This document shows, in pieces, positions 9,735-18,027 of a DNA stretch of 64,000 nucleotides (position 1 is the stretch's first letter; each line of letters begins with the position of its first letter). Position numbers and translations under genes: made by a program. The stretch lies in contig JAKLJE010000017.1 of NCBI GenBank assembly GCA_023151315.1, positions 28,145-92,144 on the forward strand, given 5' to 3'. Source of the DNA: Bacteroidia bacterium. Its GTDB lineage: Bacteria; Bacteroidota; Bacteroidia; Palsa-965. The notes beneath the pieces are model-generated. The model was not told the origin of the DNA. It searched no databases and saw only the letters and a program-made list of their open reading frames with translations.

Positions 9735-10988
9735 ATGATCCTCAATTACATCTGGATTGGCTTTTTCGTTATCGGCTTTGTCGTGGCGCTCATTCGCACA
9801 ATCTACGGCTATGCAGTCGGCAGCGAAACAGATGCGCATGTATTTGCCGAAATCGGAATGGGCACATTTACGTCAGCGAAAAGTGCATTCACCGTTGCAC
9901 TTGGACTTACAGGCACACTGACTCTATGGATGGGGCTGATGCGCGTAGGAGAAAAAGCGGGCGCAGTAAATTTTCTTGGTCGTCTGATCGGTCCTTTCTT
10001 CGCGCATTTATTTCCGGGAGTTCCGAAAGGTCATGCCGCGCACGGACAAATCATGCTGAACTTTTCGGCAAACATGCTTGGACTCAGCAACGCGGCAACA
10101 CCAATGGGATTGAAGGCCATGCAAAGTCTGCAGGACATCAACGAAGAAAAAGAAACCGCATCGAATTCCATGATCATGTTTCTGGCGTTAAATACAGCCG
10201 GACTCACGCTGATTCCGGTAACCATACTGGCACTTCGCGCCACAAGCGGTTCTGCAAATCCTACTGATGTTTTCGTGCCGATTCTCATTTCATCATTCTG
10301 TGCCACACTCGTCGCTATTCTCACCGTTGCATTACGACAGCGCATTCTCAGCTCGAAACTTATTATGTGGCTCGGAGGCGGAATTGCATTGATGGCAGGA
10401 GTGATCGCGTTGTTCATGAATCTTTCTCCGCACGCCAGAACAGAAGTTTCAACCGTTGGAGGAAATTTTATTTTATTCGGCGTGATCTTGGCTTTTATCG
10501 TTGCGGCTGCGTTGAAGAAAATCAATGTGTACAGCGAGTTCATCGAAGGTGCAAAAGAAGGATTCGGGACCATGGTAAAAATTGTGCCGTATCTGGTGGC
10601 AATGATTGTGGCCATCGGTGTTTTCAGAAACTGCGGAGCGATGGATTACATCACGCAAGGACTTACGTCGCTTTTCACGTGGATCGGAACCGACACTCGT
10701 TTCGTTCCTGCTATTCCTGTTGCGTTAATGAAACCTCTGAGCGGAGGAGGAACAGAAGGTTTGGTGGTAAGCCTTATGAACAAAGAAACAAGTTTCGGTC
10801 CGGACTCATTTGTAGGTCGACTTGCATCCATCATGTATGCTTCTGCCGATACAACCTTCTACATCGTGGCACTTTATTTCGGTTCCGTTGGTGTACGAAA
10901 TACACGATATGCAGTAACTGCAGGTCTTGTGGCCGATTTCGCAGGAATTCTGGCTGCGATTTTTGTGGCGTATCTTTTCTTCGGGTAA
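9735..10988 (+). CDS. SpmA-SpmB fusion, nucleoside-recognition (Gate) membrane protein
   Basis: A 417-residue integral membrane protein joining the two halves that are separate SpmA and SpmB spore-maturation proteins in Firmicutes. The N-terminal half (about 1-200) carries the SpmA pattern, including NMLGLSNAATPMGLKAMQ and a TAGLTLIPVTILALR segment. The C-terminal half (about 230-417) carries the SpmB pattern, including GFGTMVKIVPYLVAMIV and MKPLSGGGTEGL. These Gate-domain proteins are presumed transporters; the substrate is unknown in non-sporulating bacteria. TAAATTTA ends 4 bases before the ATG and is a near-consensus -7 box. Confidence 0.85.
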   Translation: MILNYIWIGFFVIGFVVALIRTIYGYAVGSETDAHVFAEIGMGTFTSAKSAFTVALGLTGTLTLWMGLMRVGEKAGAVNFLGRLIGPFFAHLFPGVPKGHAAHGQIMLNFSANMLGLSNAATPMGLKAMQSLQDINEEKETASNSMIMFLALNTAGLTLIPVTILALRATSGSANPTDVFVPILISSFCATLVAILTVALRQRILSSKLIMWLGGGIALMAGVIALFMNLSPHARTEVSTVGGNFILFGVILAFIVAAALKKINVYSEFIEGAKEGFGTMVKIVPYLVAMIVAIGVFRNCGAMDYITQGLTSLFTWIGTDTRFVPAIPVALMKPLSGGGTEGLVVSLMNKETSFGPDSFVGRLASIMYASADTTFYIVALYFGSVGVRNTRYAVTAGLVADFAGILAAIFVAYLFFG

Positions 10989-10993
10989 TTAAT

Positions 10994-11230
10994 AATATCA
11001 CCCCTTCGGGGTTCTGAGATACGCGACTCTTCTGCATTTTTATAATCATTTCATCCCTTCGGGATTATGAAAGTCAGTTCGTACTTGTAATCTTATGATA
11101 ATATCATCCCTTCGGGATTACGTTAATTTAATCCACGCTCATAAATCATGTGCAATCAAACCCCGAAGGGGTGAAACGATTATTGTACTGTGTAAATGAA
11201 ACAGTAGCAAACCCCGAAGGGGTGACATTA
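10994..11230. repeat. Cluster of five REP-type palindromes
   Basis: Five short hairpins lie next to the 3' end of the transposase gene. Three read (A/C)CCCTTCGGG(G/A) on the plus strand (cores about 11000-11012, 11053-11065, 11106-11118). Two are in the opposite orientation as CCCCGAAGGGG (11160-11172 and 11211-11223). Units 1, 4 and 5 have an ACCCC/GGGGT stem, whereas units 2 and 3 have ATCCC/GGGAT, a compensatory base-pair change. This is the layout expected of REP elements mobilised by a RAYT-type transposase. Confidence 0.8.
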
Positions 11231-11701
11231 TTACTCCGGCTTTTCATGCCAGTCGAATAAAAATTCATCCTTGTAATCTATTTCAAAATCCTTTAGAAGA
11301 TTCAAATATTCCTCTCTAAAGCTACTCTTTCCATGATGCTCTTCCTGATTCAGAATGTAGTTGAAGACAGACGTCACTTGTGAATTGGCATAAGAGAAAA
11401 CACCATATCCCTCTTGCCACTGAAATTTACCCTTCACCAACTTCTTCTCATTTATAAAACGAGATGAATTATTCTTGATATCCCGAACTAAGTCAGCAAT
11501 AGAACAGGCCGGCTTCAATCCAATAAAACAGTGGACATGATCCTCAACACCATTGACGATAATCGATTTGCAACCCTTTTCTTTAATTATTCCCGCCATA
11601 TATTTAAATACTTCGTCCCGCCAATTTTTGCTCAGGAGATTCTCTCTGTATTTAACTGCGAAAACAACGTGTATATAGACCTGCGAATATGATCCTGCCA
11701 T
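11231..11701 (-). CDS. IS200-like / REP-associated HUH transposase
   Basis: A 156-residue Y1-type transposase. The metal-binding HUH motif is H55-V-H57 in EDHVHCFIGL, and the candidate catalytic tyrosine is Y115 in VFNYILNQEEHH. It is full length for TnpA/REP-associated transposases (about 140-180 residues) and appears intact. The start is the ATG at 11701; the frame is open further upstream but into sequence covered by the next gene. REP palindromes abut its 3' end and no OrfB/TnpB partner is present. It is therefore more likely a RAYT-type domesticated transposase than a free IS200. Confidence 0.85.
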   Translation of the reverse strand: MAGSYSQVYIHVVFAVKYRENLLSKNWRDEVFKYMAGIIKEKGCKSIIVNGVEDHVHCFIGLKPACSIADLVRDIKNNSSRFINEKKLVKGKFQWQEGYGVFSYANSQVTSVFNYILNQEEHHGKSSFREEYLNLLKDFEIDYKDEFLFDWHEKPE

Positions 11702-11794
11702 ATTTCTGTTTTTCGCGCAAGATAAATCAACGGTTTTTCTTAACCGTTTGTAAATGCATGTCAGAGTCCGATCAATATATTTAACTTTACACCC

Positions 11795-12799
11795 GTGAAA
11801 ATCTCCGCATCCATCTACTCGACTTCTGCTGAACTTGAAAAGGTTGTTAAAGACCTGGATGCACACCGCATCGATTTGTTCCACGTGGATTGTAACGATG
11901 ATGTGAACGTCTTCAACGACATCGAGAAAATCCGCAGCATCAGCAAAACACCGGTTGACCTGCACATCATCTCGAATGATCCTGAAAAGTATTTTCCGCT
12001 ATTAGAGAAAACGCCTTGTGACTATGTCACGTTTCAGTACGAAAATCTTCCGGGCAAACTGAGTGTTCCTGCATCTATAAAAGGGAAACTCGGTTTGGCA
12101 ATTACAGCAGTTTCAGATATCGATGCATTCGACGTTTATGCCGATCGTTTCGATTTCATTCTGATGATGGCAACCATTCCCGGAAAAAGCGGAGGAGAAT
12201 TCAATAAAGAAATCTTCAGAAAGATTCGCGCCTTCAGAAGAAAGTATCCTGAGAAGCGCGTGCATGTTGATGGCGGTGTGAATGGAGAAGTTTCTTTCAT
12301 TCTTCGCAACATGGGCGTGTATGCTTCTGTTTCCGGATCGTATCTTTTCAAAGCGGATACATTGGGCCTCGCGTTGCTCAATCTGAAAACGCATGAGAAT
12401 GAATCGCATTTTCTGGTGAAAGACTTCATGCTTACCAATGGCGAAATTCCGGTGCTGCATCCTGGTGAAAGAAGTTTTGCCAACGTGCTGAAAAACATCG
12501 AAGAGTTTCAGATGGGGTTCACGATTCTTGCAGACAACAACGGAAAACTCGAAGGAATCATCAGTAACGCTGATGTGCGCAAAGGGTTGATGAAGAATAT
12601 TTCTGATCTGAATTCTATTTCGGAATCGGATATTACCAATAAAACGCCGGTGACGGTGAATGAAAATGCCAGTGTTGTGGATCTGATCCGACTGATCAAA
12701 TCAAAACGATTCCCGATTACTTATTTGCCTGTTGTGAACGACGAAAACCAAGTAACGGGAGCCTTAACATTTTTCAATCTTATCAAAGGAGAAGCGTAA
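11795..12799 (+). CDS. Ribulose-phosphate 3-epimerase-like TIM barrel fused to a CBS pair
   Basis: This 334-residue protein begins with GTG. Residues 1-200 follow the ribulose-5-phosphate 3-epimerase pattern with the metal and catalytic residues kept: H30-V-D32, H57 in VDLHII, MATIPGKSGGEF (compare the family's PGFGGQ loop) and D159 in HVDGGVN. Residues of about 208-332 resemble two CBS domains, which bind adenine nucleotides and regulate enzymes. Ordinary Rpe lacks CBS domains; arabinose-5-phosphate isomerase KdsD has them on a different (SIS) fold. The next two genes encode DAHP synthase and a KdsC-like phosphatase, so a nucleotide-regulated pentose-phosphate enzyme feeding 3-deoxy-sugar synthesis is plausible. 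A TAACTTTA box ends 5 bases before the start. Confidence 0.75.
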   Translation: MKISASIYSTSAELEKVVKDLDAHRIDLFHVDCNDDVNVFNDIEKIRSISKTPVDLHIISNDPEKYFPLLEKTPCDYVTFQYENLPGKLSVPASIKGKLGLAITAVSDIDAFDVYADRFDFILMMATIPGKSGGEFNKEIFRKIRAFRRKYPEKRVHVDGGVNGEVSFILRNMGVYASVSGSYLFKADTLGLALLNLKTHENESHFLVKDFMLTNGEIPVLHPGERSFANVLKNIEEFQMGFTILADNNGKLEGIISNADVRKGLMKNISDLNSISESDITNKTPVTVNENASVVDLIRLIKSKRFPITYLPVVNDENQVTGALTFFNLIKGEA

Positions 12800-12837
12800 G
12801 GTTGTCACCCTTCGGCTACGCTCAGTCTGACAACCTT
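12798..12837. repeat. Long intergenic hairpin after the RPE-CBS gene
   Basis: A perfect 10-bp inverted repeat (12798-12807 with 12828-12837) encloses CCCTTCGGCTACGCTCAG, a type of sequence often dispersed in Bacteroidota genomes. It overlaps the stop codon and may act as an attenuator or terminator, although no T run follows. Confidence 0.6.
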
Positions 12838-12860
12838 CCAGTAAAACAGAATTTTAAATT

Positions 12861-13859
12861 ATGATCATAGAATTAAAATCCTCCATTAACGAAACCCGTG
12901 CAAACGAAATTGCGGCTGACGTTAAAGCCTTCTGCATTCATTATGAAGGAAAATATACGCTCATCACTTCGTCTTCTGTAAAAGAACTGGATGCAAAATA
13001 TCACAGCGAAGCGGATCGTGTAACCGTGCTGAACGATGACATGCAGCTTTCTTCACGTGCCTGGAAACAGGAAACGCGTTTGATTGACATCAATGGCGTG
13101 AAAATCGGCGGTAACACCAATCACACGGCGCTGATCGGCGGACCATGTTCTGTTGAATCAGAAGAACAAATTGAACAGAGCGCACAGTTGATGAAAGAAC
13201 TCGGCATCAATATTCTTCGTGCCGGAGCATTCAAGCCGCGCACTTCTCCTTACACATTTCAGGGAATGGGTGTTGATGGATTAAAGCTGTTGGCGAAAAT
13301 GCGTGATAAATACGGCTTACAGATTATTTCCGAAGTACGCGACGCAACCAACGTAGAAGATCTGATTGAATACGCTGACATTATTCAGATCGGTGCAAAA
13401 TCCATGTACGATCACGGTATTCTGAAACGTTGCGGAAAAACCACAAAACCTATTCTTCTCAAGCGCGGGTTCGGCACCACACTTCAGGAGTTTTTGCAGT
13501 GCGCAGAATTCATTCTCGCCGGCGGAAATCCGAATGTAATTCTCTGCGAACGCGGTATCCGTACTTTCGAAACTAAAACACGTTTCACTCTTGATCTTTG
13601 CGGTGCTGCATGGATGAAACAATACAGCAATCTTCCTGTAATTCTCGATCCGAGTCATGCTATCGGTTACGCTTACGGCGTTCCTGATCTCGCTCGTGCG
13701 TGTACAGCAATGGGCGTTGACGGATTGTTGATTGAAGTGCATCCGAATCCGAAAGTGGCGAAGTCCGACGCTTCACAGCAATTGAATCACGATGAATTCC
13801 GTGCGCTCACGAAAACACTCAAAGGTGTTGCAGAAGCGATTGGGAGGAAGATCATTTAA
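12861..13859 (+). CDS. aroF: 3-deoxy-7-phosphoheptulonate (DAHP) synthase, type I-beta
   Basis: This 332-residue enzyme condenses phosphoenolpyruvate with erythrose-4-phosphate, the first step of aromatic amino acid synthesis. Its marks include GGPCSVES (93-100), RAGAFKPRTSPYTFQGMG (120-137), ILLKRGFG, CERGIRTFE with TRFTLDL, and PVILDPSHA. An N-terminal domain of about 85 residues precedes the barrel, as in the ferredoxin-like regulatory domain of the Thermotoga-type enzyme. The I-beta group is close to Kdo-8-phosphate synthase, and here the gene sits between an epimerase-like gene and a KdsC-like phosphatase gene. Substrate choice toward a pentose phosphate is therefore worth considering, though the motifs favour DAHP synthase. 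Confidence 0.88.
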   Translation: MIIELKSSINETRANEIAADVKAFCIHYEGKYTLITSSSVKELDAKYHSEADRVTVLNDDMQLSSRAWKQETRLIDINGVKIGGNTNHTALIGGPCSVESEEQIEQSAQLMKELGINILRAGAFKPRTSPYTFQGMGVDGLKLLAKMRDKYGLQIISEVRDATNVEDLIEYADIIQIGAKSMYDHGILKRCGKTTKPILLKRGFGTTLQEFLQCAEFILAGGNPNVILCERGIRTFETKTRFTLDLCGAAWMKQYSNLPVILDPSHAIGYAYGVPDLARACTAMGVDGLLIEVHPNPKVAKSDASQQLNHDEFRALTKTLKGVAEAIGRKII

Positions 13860-13868
13860 GCGCTTTTT

Positions 13869-13934
13869 CACCACATAGGCACATAGGTCACTTAGGTTTC
13901 ACATAGAGTCGCGAAGCGACTTCGTCAAGACGAA
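13869..13934 (+). promoter_or_regulatory. Dispersed CACATAGG-type repeat and tandem hairpins upstream of the KdsC-like gene
   Basis: CACCACATAGGCACATAGG-type sequence (13869-13906) is followed by two perfect small hairpins: GTCGC-GAA-GCGAC (13908-13920) and TTCGTC-AA-GACGAA (13921-13934). A third pairing, CGAAG-CGA-CTTCG (13912-13924), would exclude both. The block ends 5 bases before the next ATG. Confidence 0.5.
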
Positions 13935-13939
13935 ATAGC

Positions 13940-14596
13940 ATGAGCACATTTGCAGGTAACCTTTCCTTCTTACTCCGCAAACACGAACTTGAAAAAGCTT
14001 CGCTAGGTGCAGAATTAGGAATTTCGAACCTCGCGCATCCGCTACCCGATGAAATTGCGCTGATTGCAAATCGCTTCTCTCTCTCAACAGATCTGCTTCT
14101 GAAAATAGATCTCGAAACGCGGGAAAATGCACGCAGCAAAGACATCCGCATGGTGATTTTCGATATCGACGGCGTGATGACGGATGGTGGAATGTATTAC
14201 ACGGAATCCGGTGATGAATTCAAAAAATTCAATGCGAAAGACGGAATGGTGATTCGTCGTTTACGTCAGCGCGGTATTCATACAGGAATTATTTCTCACG
14301 GCTTTAACACCAAACTCATTCAGAATCGTGCGGATCGCCTGCACATTTCACACGTTGAGGTTTCACAGGTTCCGAAGAAAGAAACGCTGGCGCGCTGGTG
14401 TAAAGAGTTGAACATTTCTTTCGAGCAGGTTTGTTTCATTGGTGATGATCTGAACGACGAAGACATCATCCGCGTTGCCGGATTCTCTGCTTGTCCTGCA
14501 GACGCCGTTGACGCTGTTAAAGAAATGGTTCACGTGGTGTTGCAACGCAAAGGCGGAGACGCCTGTATTCGCGAATTAGTGGATTTGTATTTTTAA
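13940..14596 (+). CDS. KdsC-type HAD phosphatase with N-terminal HTH-like extension
   Basis: A 218-residue protein. Residues of about 68-218 match KdsC-type HAD phosphatases (3-deoxy-manno-octulosonate-8-phosphate phosphatase): the nucleophile motif VIFDIDGVMTDG has D75 and D77, followed by FNAKDGMVIRRL and the distal GDDLNDEDI acid motif. KdsC is normally about 160-190 residues and starts near the nucleophile. Here about 60 extra residues read like an XRE-type helix-turn-helix (NLSFLLRKHELEKASLGAELGIS, with a C-terminal LSTDLLLKIDLE segment). It follows the DAHP synthase gene on the same strand, 80 bases downstream. Its substrate could be Kdo-8-phosphate or a related ulosonate phosphate. Confidence 0.8.
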   Translation: MSTFAGNLSFLLRKHELEKASLGAELGISNLAHPLPDEIALIANRFSLSTDLLLKIDLETRENARSKDIRMVIFDIDGVMTDGGMYYTESGDEFKKFNAKDGMVIRRLRQRGIHTGIISHGFNTKLIQNRADRLHISHVEVSQVPKKETLARWCKELNISFEQVCFIGDDLNDEDIIRVAGFSACPADAVDAVKEMVHVVLQRKGGDACIRELVDLYF

Positions 14597-14610
14597 TTCT
14601 ATAGGGATTT

Positions 14611-15096
14611 ATGAGGTACTTAGCACTAATGATCTTTTTGTTCGTTATTCTTTGTGGATGCAACTCAGACTCGAACACTTCTGCGCCACTGAATTTTAAT
14701 AATGAGAAGATTCAATTGCGCTTTAATCCCGAATATACAGTAGAAGTGGACACAAAGTCGGACTCTATCACGCGCTATTCACATGATTTCGTTGACACGC
14801 TGCTCAACGGCTTCCCGATTTCATATTCGAAATCTTCTCGATTATCCGGCACTACATCCCGCTTAACAACAGATTCCGTCGCCTTTTATTGCTACACTCT
14901 GATCAGCGACACAGCAACCATCAAAGGAGAAGTAACATCTTCCTCTTATTTTACCATTTCAATTAACAAAGGTTTGGCGCAATATGAGGCTCACTTTAGT
15001 TTAGTTTCAAATTGGAAAAGCGTTAGTAACAACCTTGGGGCATTTCATTTGTTTCTGGAAAGAAATAATCTTCTGCCGCCAAATCAAAAAGACTAA
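14611..15096 (+). CDS. Hypothetical lipoprotein
   Basis: A 161-residue protein with a lipoprotein signal: a hydrophobic N-terminus ending in VILCGCNSD, with the lipobox cysteine at about residue 17. The mature part is polar and rich in Ser/Thr with beta-strand character and no recognised domain. It begins 14 bases after the KdsC-like gene and is probably co-transcribed with it. Function unknown. Confidence 0.65.
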   Translation: MRYLALMIFLFVILCGCNSDSNTSAPLNFNNEKIQLRFNPEYTVEVDTKSDSITRYSHDFVDTLLNGFPISYSKSSRLSGTTSRLTTDSVAFYCYTLISDTATIKGEVTSSSYFTISINKGLAQYEAHFSLVSNWKSVSNNLGAFHLFLERNNLLPPNQKD

Positions 15097-15220
15097 CCCT
15101 TTTTTGATTAAATCGTTGCAAGAGAACTTCGAGTTCACCTAATTAAACATCACGCCCAACTTCACTGCCGATATAACTCAATTTACCCAGGTCTAAAGTC
15201 TAACGTCTCTCGTCTGATCA

Positions 15221-15625
15221 TCAAATCTTCACCCACTTCTCTCCCACAAGTGTTCTTTCTGTGCCGTCCGGCATCAACACCACAACACCTTCGATGCAAA
15301 TCCAGCCGGAATGCGGTTGCTCTTTCACCCATTCCCTGCATTTAACTGGAAGAATGTTCCCTGTGATTTTAACTTCCTGGTAGGTGCCATTTCGGGTTAT
15401 TGAAAACATCCAGCGCTGAACAGTGTAATCAACCTTAACTCCCGAAGTATCGTAAACGGTAAGAACGCTGTCGTGAGTTATTCGTGCCGAAACGTATCCT
15501 TTTCCTGTTCCCTTGAGGTAATGTATATATGCTGCGTCACCGATTTTCATTGTGTCTGCAACTTCCTGACCACGGAGTATATTTCCGGTGCAGATAAGCA
15601 GAATGAGAAATAGAACTGTTCGCAT
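15221..15625 (-). CDS. Hypothetical secreted protein
   Basis: A 134-residue protein with a typical Sec signal peptide (about residues 1-19, ending near RGQ). The mature part looks all-beta, with a closing GVVVLMPDGTERTLVGEKWV stretch. No family is recognised. A TATATTTG box 19 bases upstream of the ATG supports expression as a single gene. Confidence 0.6.
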   Translation of the reverse strand: MRTVLFLILLICTGNILRGQEVADTMKIGDAAYIHYLKGTGKGYVSARITHDSVLTVYDTSGVKVDYTVQRWMFSITRNGTYQEVKITGNILPVKCREWVKEQPHSGWICIEGVVVLMPDGTERTLVGEKWVKI

Positions 15626-15644
15626 AGGAGCTCGTTTTGTTCCT

Positions 15645-15652
15645 CAAATATA
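15645..15652 (-). promoter_or_regulatory. -7 box of the hypothetical secreted protein gene
   Basis: Minus-strand TATATTTG, a perfect TAnnTTTG match, 19 bases before the ATG at 15625. Confidence 0.5.
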
Positions 15653-15781
15653 AAACAATCCGCCGCGTCCGTATTTGAGTTGATCTGCGTGTAAATTCTT
15701 TGTTGCGCCAGCTGTATCGTTTTGCGCTTATTCGCGTGCAACGCGAGTGGTGAATGTAATCTGCTTTGTTATCTTCACGTC

Positions 15782-17284
15782 ATGAAAAAGATATTCGCTT
15801 TCATTGCACTATTCATCGCTGTTTCACTCTGCGCGCAGCAACCGGCATTCATCACCGATTCACTTTCAACATACATGAAACGCGAAATGGCAGCCTGGAA
15901 TATTCCGGGCGCTGCAGTTGCTGTTGTGAAAGACGGAAAGGTTGTTGTTTCACAAGGATACGGCGTGAAAGAACAGGGTAAAACGGAAGCAGTAAACGAC
16001 GAAACTCTTTTTCAGATTGCATCGTGCTCAAAAGCGTTTACAACAACAGCTCTTGCTGTTTTACACGTTGAGAAAAAAATCTCTCTCGACGATTCCGTTG
16101 TGAAATTTATTCCGGGTTTTCGTTTGTATGATAATTACACCACAAACGTCTGTACGGTGCGCGATCTCGTTTGTCACAGAATCGGTCTGCAAACTTTTCA
16201 GGGCGATTTTGCGAATTGGGGCTCCAATTTCACACGCGCAGAAATCGTTGGGCAATTGGCGAAACAAAAACCTGTTTACGGATTCCGTGCGGCTTACGGC
16301 TATTGCAATGCGGCATATCTGACTGCCGGAGAAGTCATTCCGGTTGTTACAGGAAAAACGTGGGATCAGTATGTACACGATCAATTCTTTGTGCCGTTGA
16401 AAATGAATCGCACCTCAACAACCTATGAAGCGTTGATGGCCGATAACAACAAGGCTACAGGGCATTCCTACTTTCTCGGGAAAAGTGTTACTATTCCTTA
16501 CGACAACATCAACAATCTCGGACCTGCAGGATCAATTAACTCCTGCGTGAAAGATCTTGCCAATTGGGTAATGTGTCAGCTCGACAGCGGACGCTTTGAT
16601 GGCAAGCAGGTTATTCCCTTCGCTGCGCTTCAAGAGACGCGTAAACCGCATATGCCGCTTCCTGCGCGCACGAAAGGCTCTCACCTGGCAAGTTATTGCC
16701 TCGGATGGCAAACGATGGATTACAACGGTGTACAGCCTTTCTGGCACAACGGCGGAACCAGCGGCTTCGTTACAACGGTTTGTTTTGTTCCGGAGTTGAA
16801 TCTTGGAATAGTGGTGCTCACGAATACCGATCAGAACAATCTCTACAACGCGTTGCGTATGCAGATCATTGATGCGTATCTGAAAATGCCTTATAAAAAT
16901 TACAGCCAGTTGAGTCTGGTTCCCTTCCTGAAAGGACGCGCAGCCGAAGACAAGGAAATAGCGGAATGGCAAAAAGCAGTTGCTGCAAAACCGAAATTAC
17001 CATTGCCTGCTTCTGCTTTTGCAGGAACGTATGTAAATCCGGTTTACGGCAAGATGGTTGTGGGTGTGCAGAAGGAAAAAATCACATGTCTTTTCGAACA
17101 CCATCCGAAGATTTACGGTTCATTGGAATATATGGGCGATTCCACTTTCCTCTGTACGTACAGCACGCCTCTATGGGGAATCAAGAAAGCGCCGTTTAAG
17201 ATTAAGGACGGAAAAGTAACCGCGATTACTATTTCTGTAGCGGATTTCGTGGATTATATGCCGTATGAATTCATCAGGCAGTAA
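15782..17284 (+). CDS. Beta-lactamase-like serine hydrolase (class C / PBP4* type)
   Basis: A 500-residue secreted hydrolase with a signal peptide (MKKIFAFIALFIAVSLCAQ). The three active-site elements of the serine beta-lactamase/DD-peptidase fold are present: an SxxK nucleophile (SCSK in QIASCSKAFTT), YCN as the Y-x-N motif (YGYCNAAY) and HNGG as the third motif (WHNGGTSGF). About 110 C-terminal residues form an extra beta domain seen in this family. It is likely a periplasmic peptidase or esterase; members need not confer drug resistance. The start is the ATG before the signal peptide, not an in-frame start 20 codons upstream. It overlaps the 3' end of recO by 11 bases, tail to tail. Confidence 0.8.
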   Translation: MKKIFAFIALFIAVSLCAQQPAFITDSLSTYMKREMAAWNIPGAAVAVVKDGKVVVSQGYGVKEQGKTEAVNDETLFQIASCSKAFTTTALAVLHVEKKISLDDSVVKFIPGFRLYDNYTTNVCTVRDLVCHRIGLQTFQGDFANWGSNFTRAEIVGQLAKQKPVYGFRAAYGYCNAAYLTAGEVIPVVTGKTWDQYVHDQFFVPLKMNRTSTTYEALMADNNKATGHSYFLGKSVTIPYDNINNLGPAGSINSCVKDLANWVMCQLDSGRFDGKQVIPFAALQETRKPHMPLPARTKGSHLASYCLGWQTMDYNGVQPFWHNGGTSGFVTTVCFVPELNLGIVVLTNTDQNNLYNALRMQIIDAYLKMPYKNYSQLSLVPFLKGRAAEDKEIAEWQKAVAAKPKLPLPASAFAGTYVNPVYGKMVVGVQKEKITCLFEHHPKIYGSLEYMGDSTFLCTYSTPLWGIKKAPFKIKDGKVTAITISVADFVDYMPYEFIRQ

Positions 17285-18002
17285 GCACTGCTGACAGAAT
17301 TTCGTGGCTTTGCATTTTCTGCATTGCAGGGATGTGTGCTTCGTAATAGCGAAGCAACGTATTGAGAATCACTTTGCGTTTTTCTCCGTTAAGGTTCATT
17401 TCTCCCATTTCCTCGAATGTTGCACGTGAAACGAGTTCAAATAATCGTGATTCCGGTTCATCGAGATAGTTGAAGTGTCCGGGAACTCCGTCAATGTAAA
17501 TTCCGTTTACAAGATCGAAAACACTTTTTTCTCCGGCTTCATTCTCCAGCGGATAGAATCCCAGGTACTTCGTGAGGTTCATCATGAACAGCAAATGAAA
17601 ATCTGCCGTGCCGTCAACGGCGAGATCCAGTATCTGAACCGATTTGGAAATATAATCGTAAAGCTGCTCGTTACGTTCTTCTTCACGTACAGTTCTGTGT
17701 AAGAGTTCTGCCGTAAACAATGCGAGACTCGTTTTCACAATATCGCTGTGCAACTGCTGATAGGCAACGCCCAAGGCGAGATCTTTTATACTGTGCAGAT
17801 TGCTTTTCTCTTTGATCTCAACACGAAGTTCAAGTTGTGTGAGCGGCTGCAACAAAGGCGATTTTATTTTCCCGCTTTTACTGCGCGAAACCGTAACGAT
17901 GAATGACTGTAATCCGAAATCGCGGGTATAAATCTTCGCAATAACTCTGTTGTCCGAGTACGGAACAGTGTGTATTACGATGCCTTGTGTTTGATGAAGC
18001 AT
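17274..18002 (-). CDS. recO: DNA repair protein RecO
   Basis: A 242-residue RecFOR mediator, which loads RecA on single-stranded DNA. The N-terminal OB-fold part has the usual opening (QTQGIVIHTVPYSDNRVIAKIYTRDFGLQSF). The helical C-terminal half matches the family, but the four-cysteine zinc motif found in many RecO proteins is absent. The gene lies 25 bases downstream of porZ on the same strand, a gene pairing I recall from other Bacteroidota. A parS-like CACGTG sequence inside it (17418-17433) is probably incidental. Confidence 0.88.
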   Translation of the reverse strand: MLHQTQGIVIHTVPYSDNRVIAKIYTRDFGLQSFIVTVSRSKSGKIKSPLLQPLTQLELRVEIKEKSNLHSIKDLALGVAYQQLHSDIVKTSLALFTAELLHRTVREEERNEQLYDYISKSVQILDLAVDGTADFHLLFMMNLTKYLGFYPLENEAGEKSVFDLVNGIYIDGVPGHFNYLDEPESRLFELVSRATFEEMGEMNLNGEKRKVILNTLLRYYEAHIPAMQKMQSHEILSAVLTA

Positions 18003-18027
18003 TTACGATTGCTGCAGGCTGCTGCCG

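Noticed and set aside
11877..11892. parS-like TGTTCCACGTGGATTG in the RPE-CBS gene
   Set aside because: Only 13 of 16 positions match, and it is explained by the codons for the conserved F-H-V-D catalytic motif.
11702..11965. N-terminal extension of the transposase frame
   Set aside because: It overlaps the start of the RPE-CBS gene on the other strand, and the HUH family begins at the ATG at 11701.
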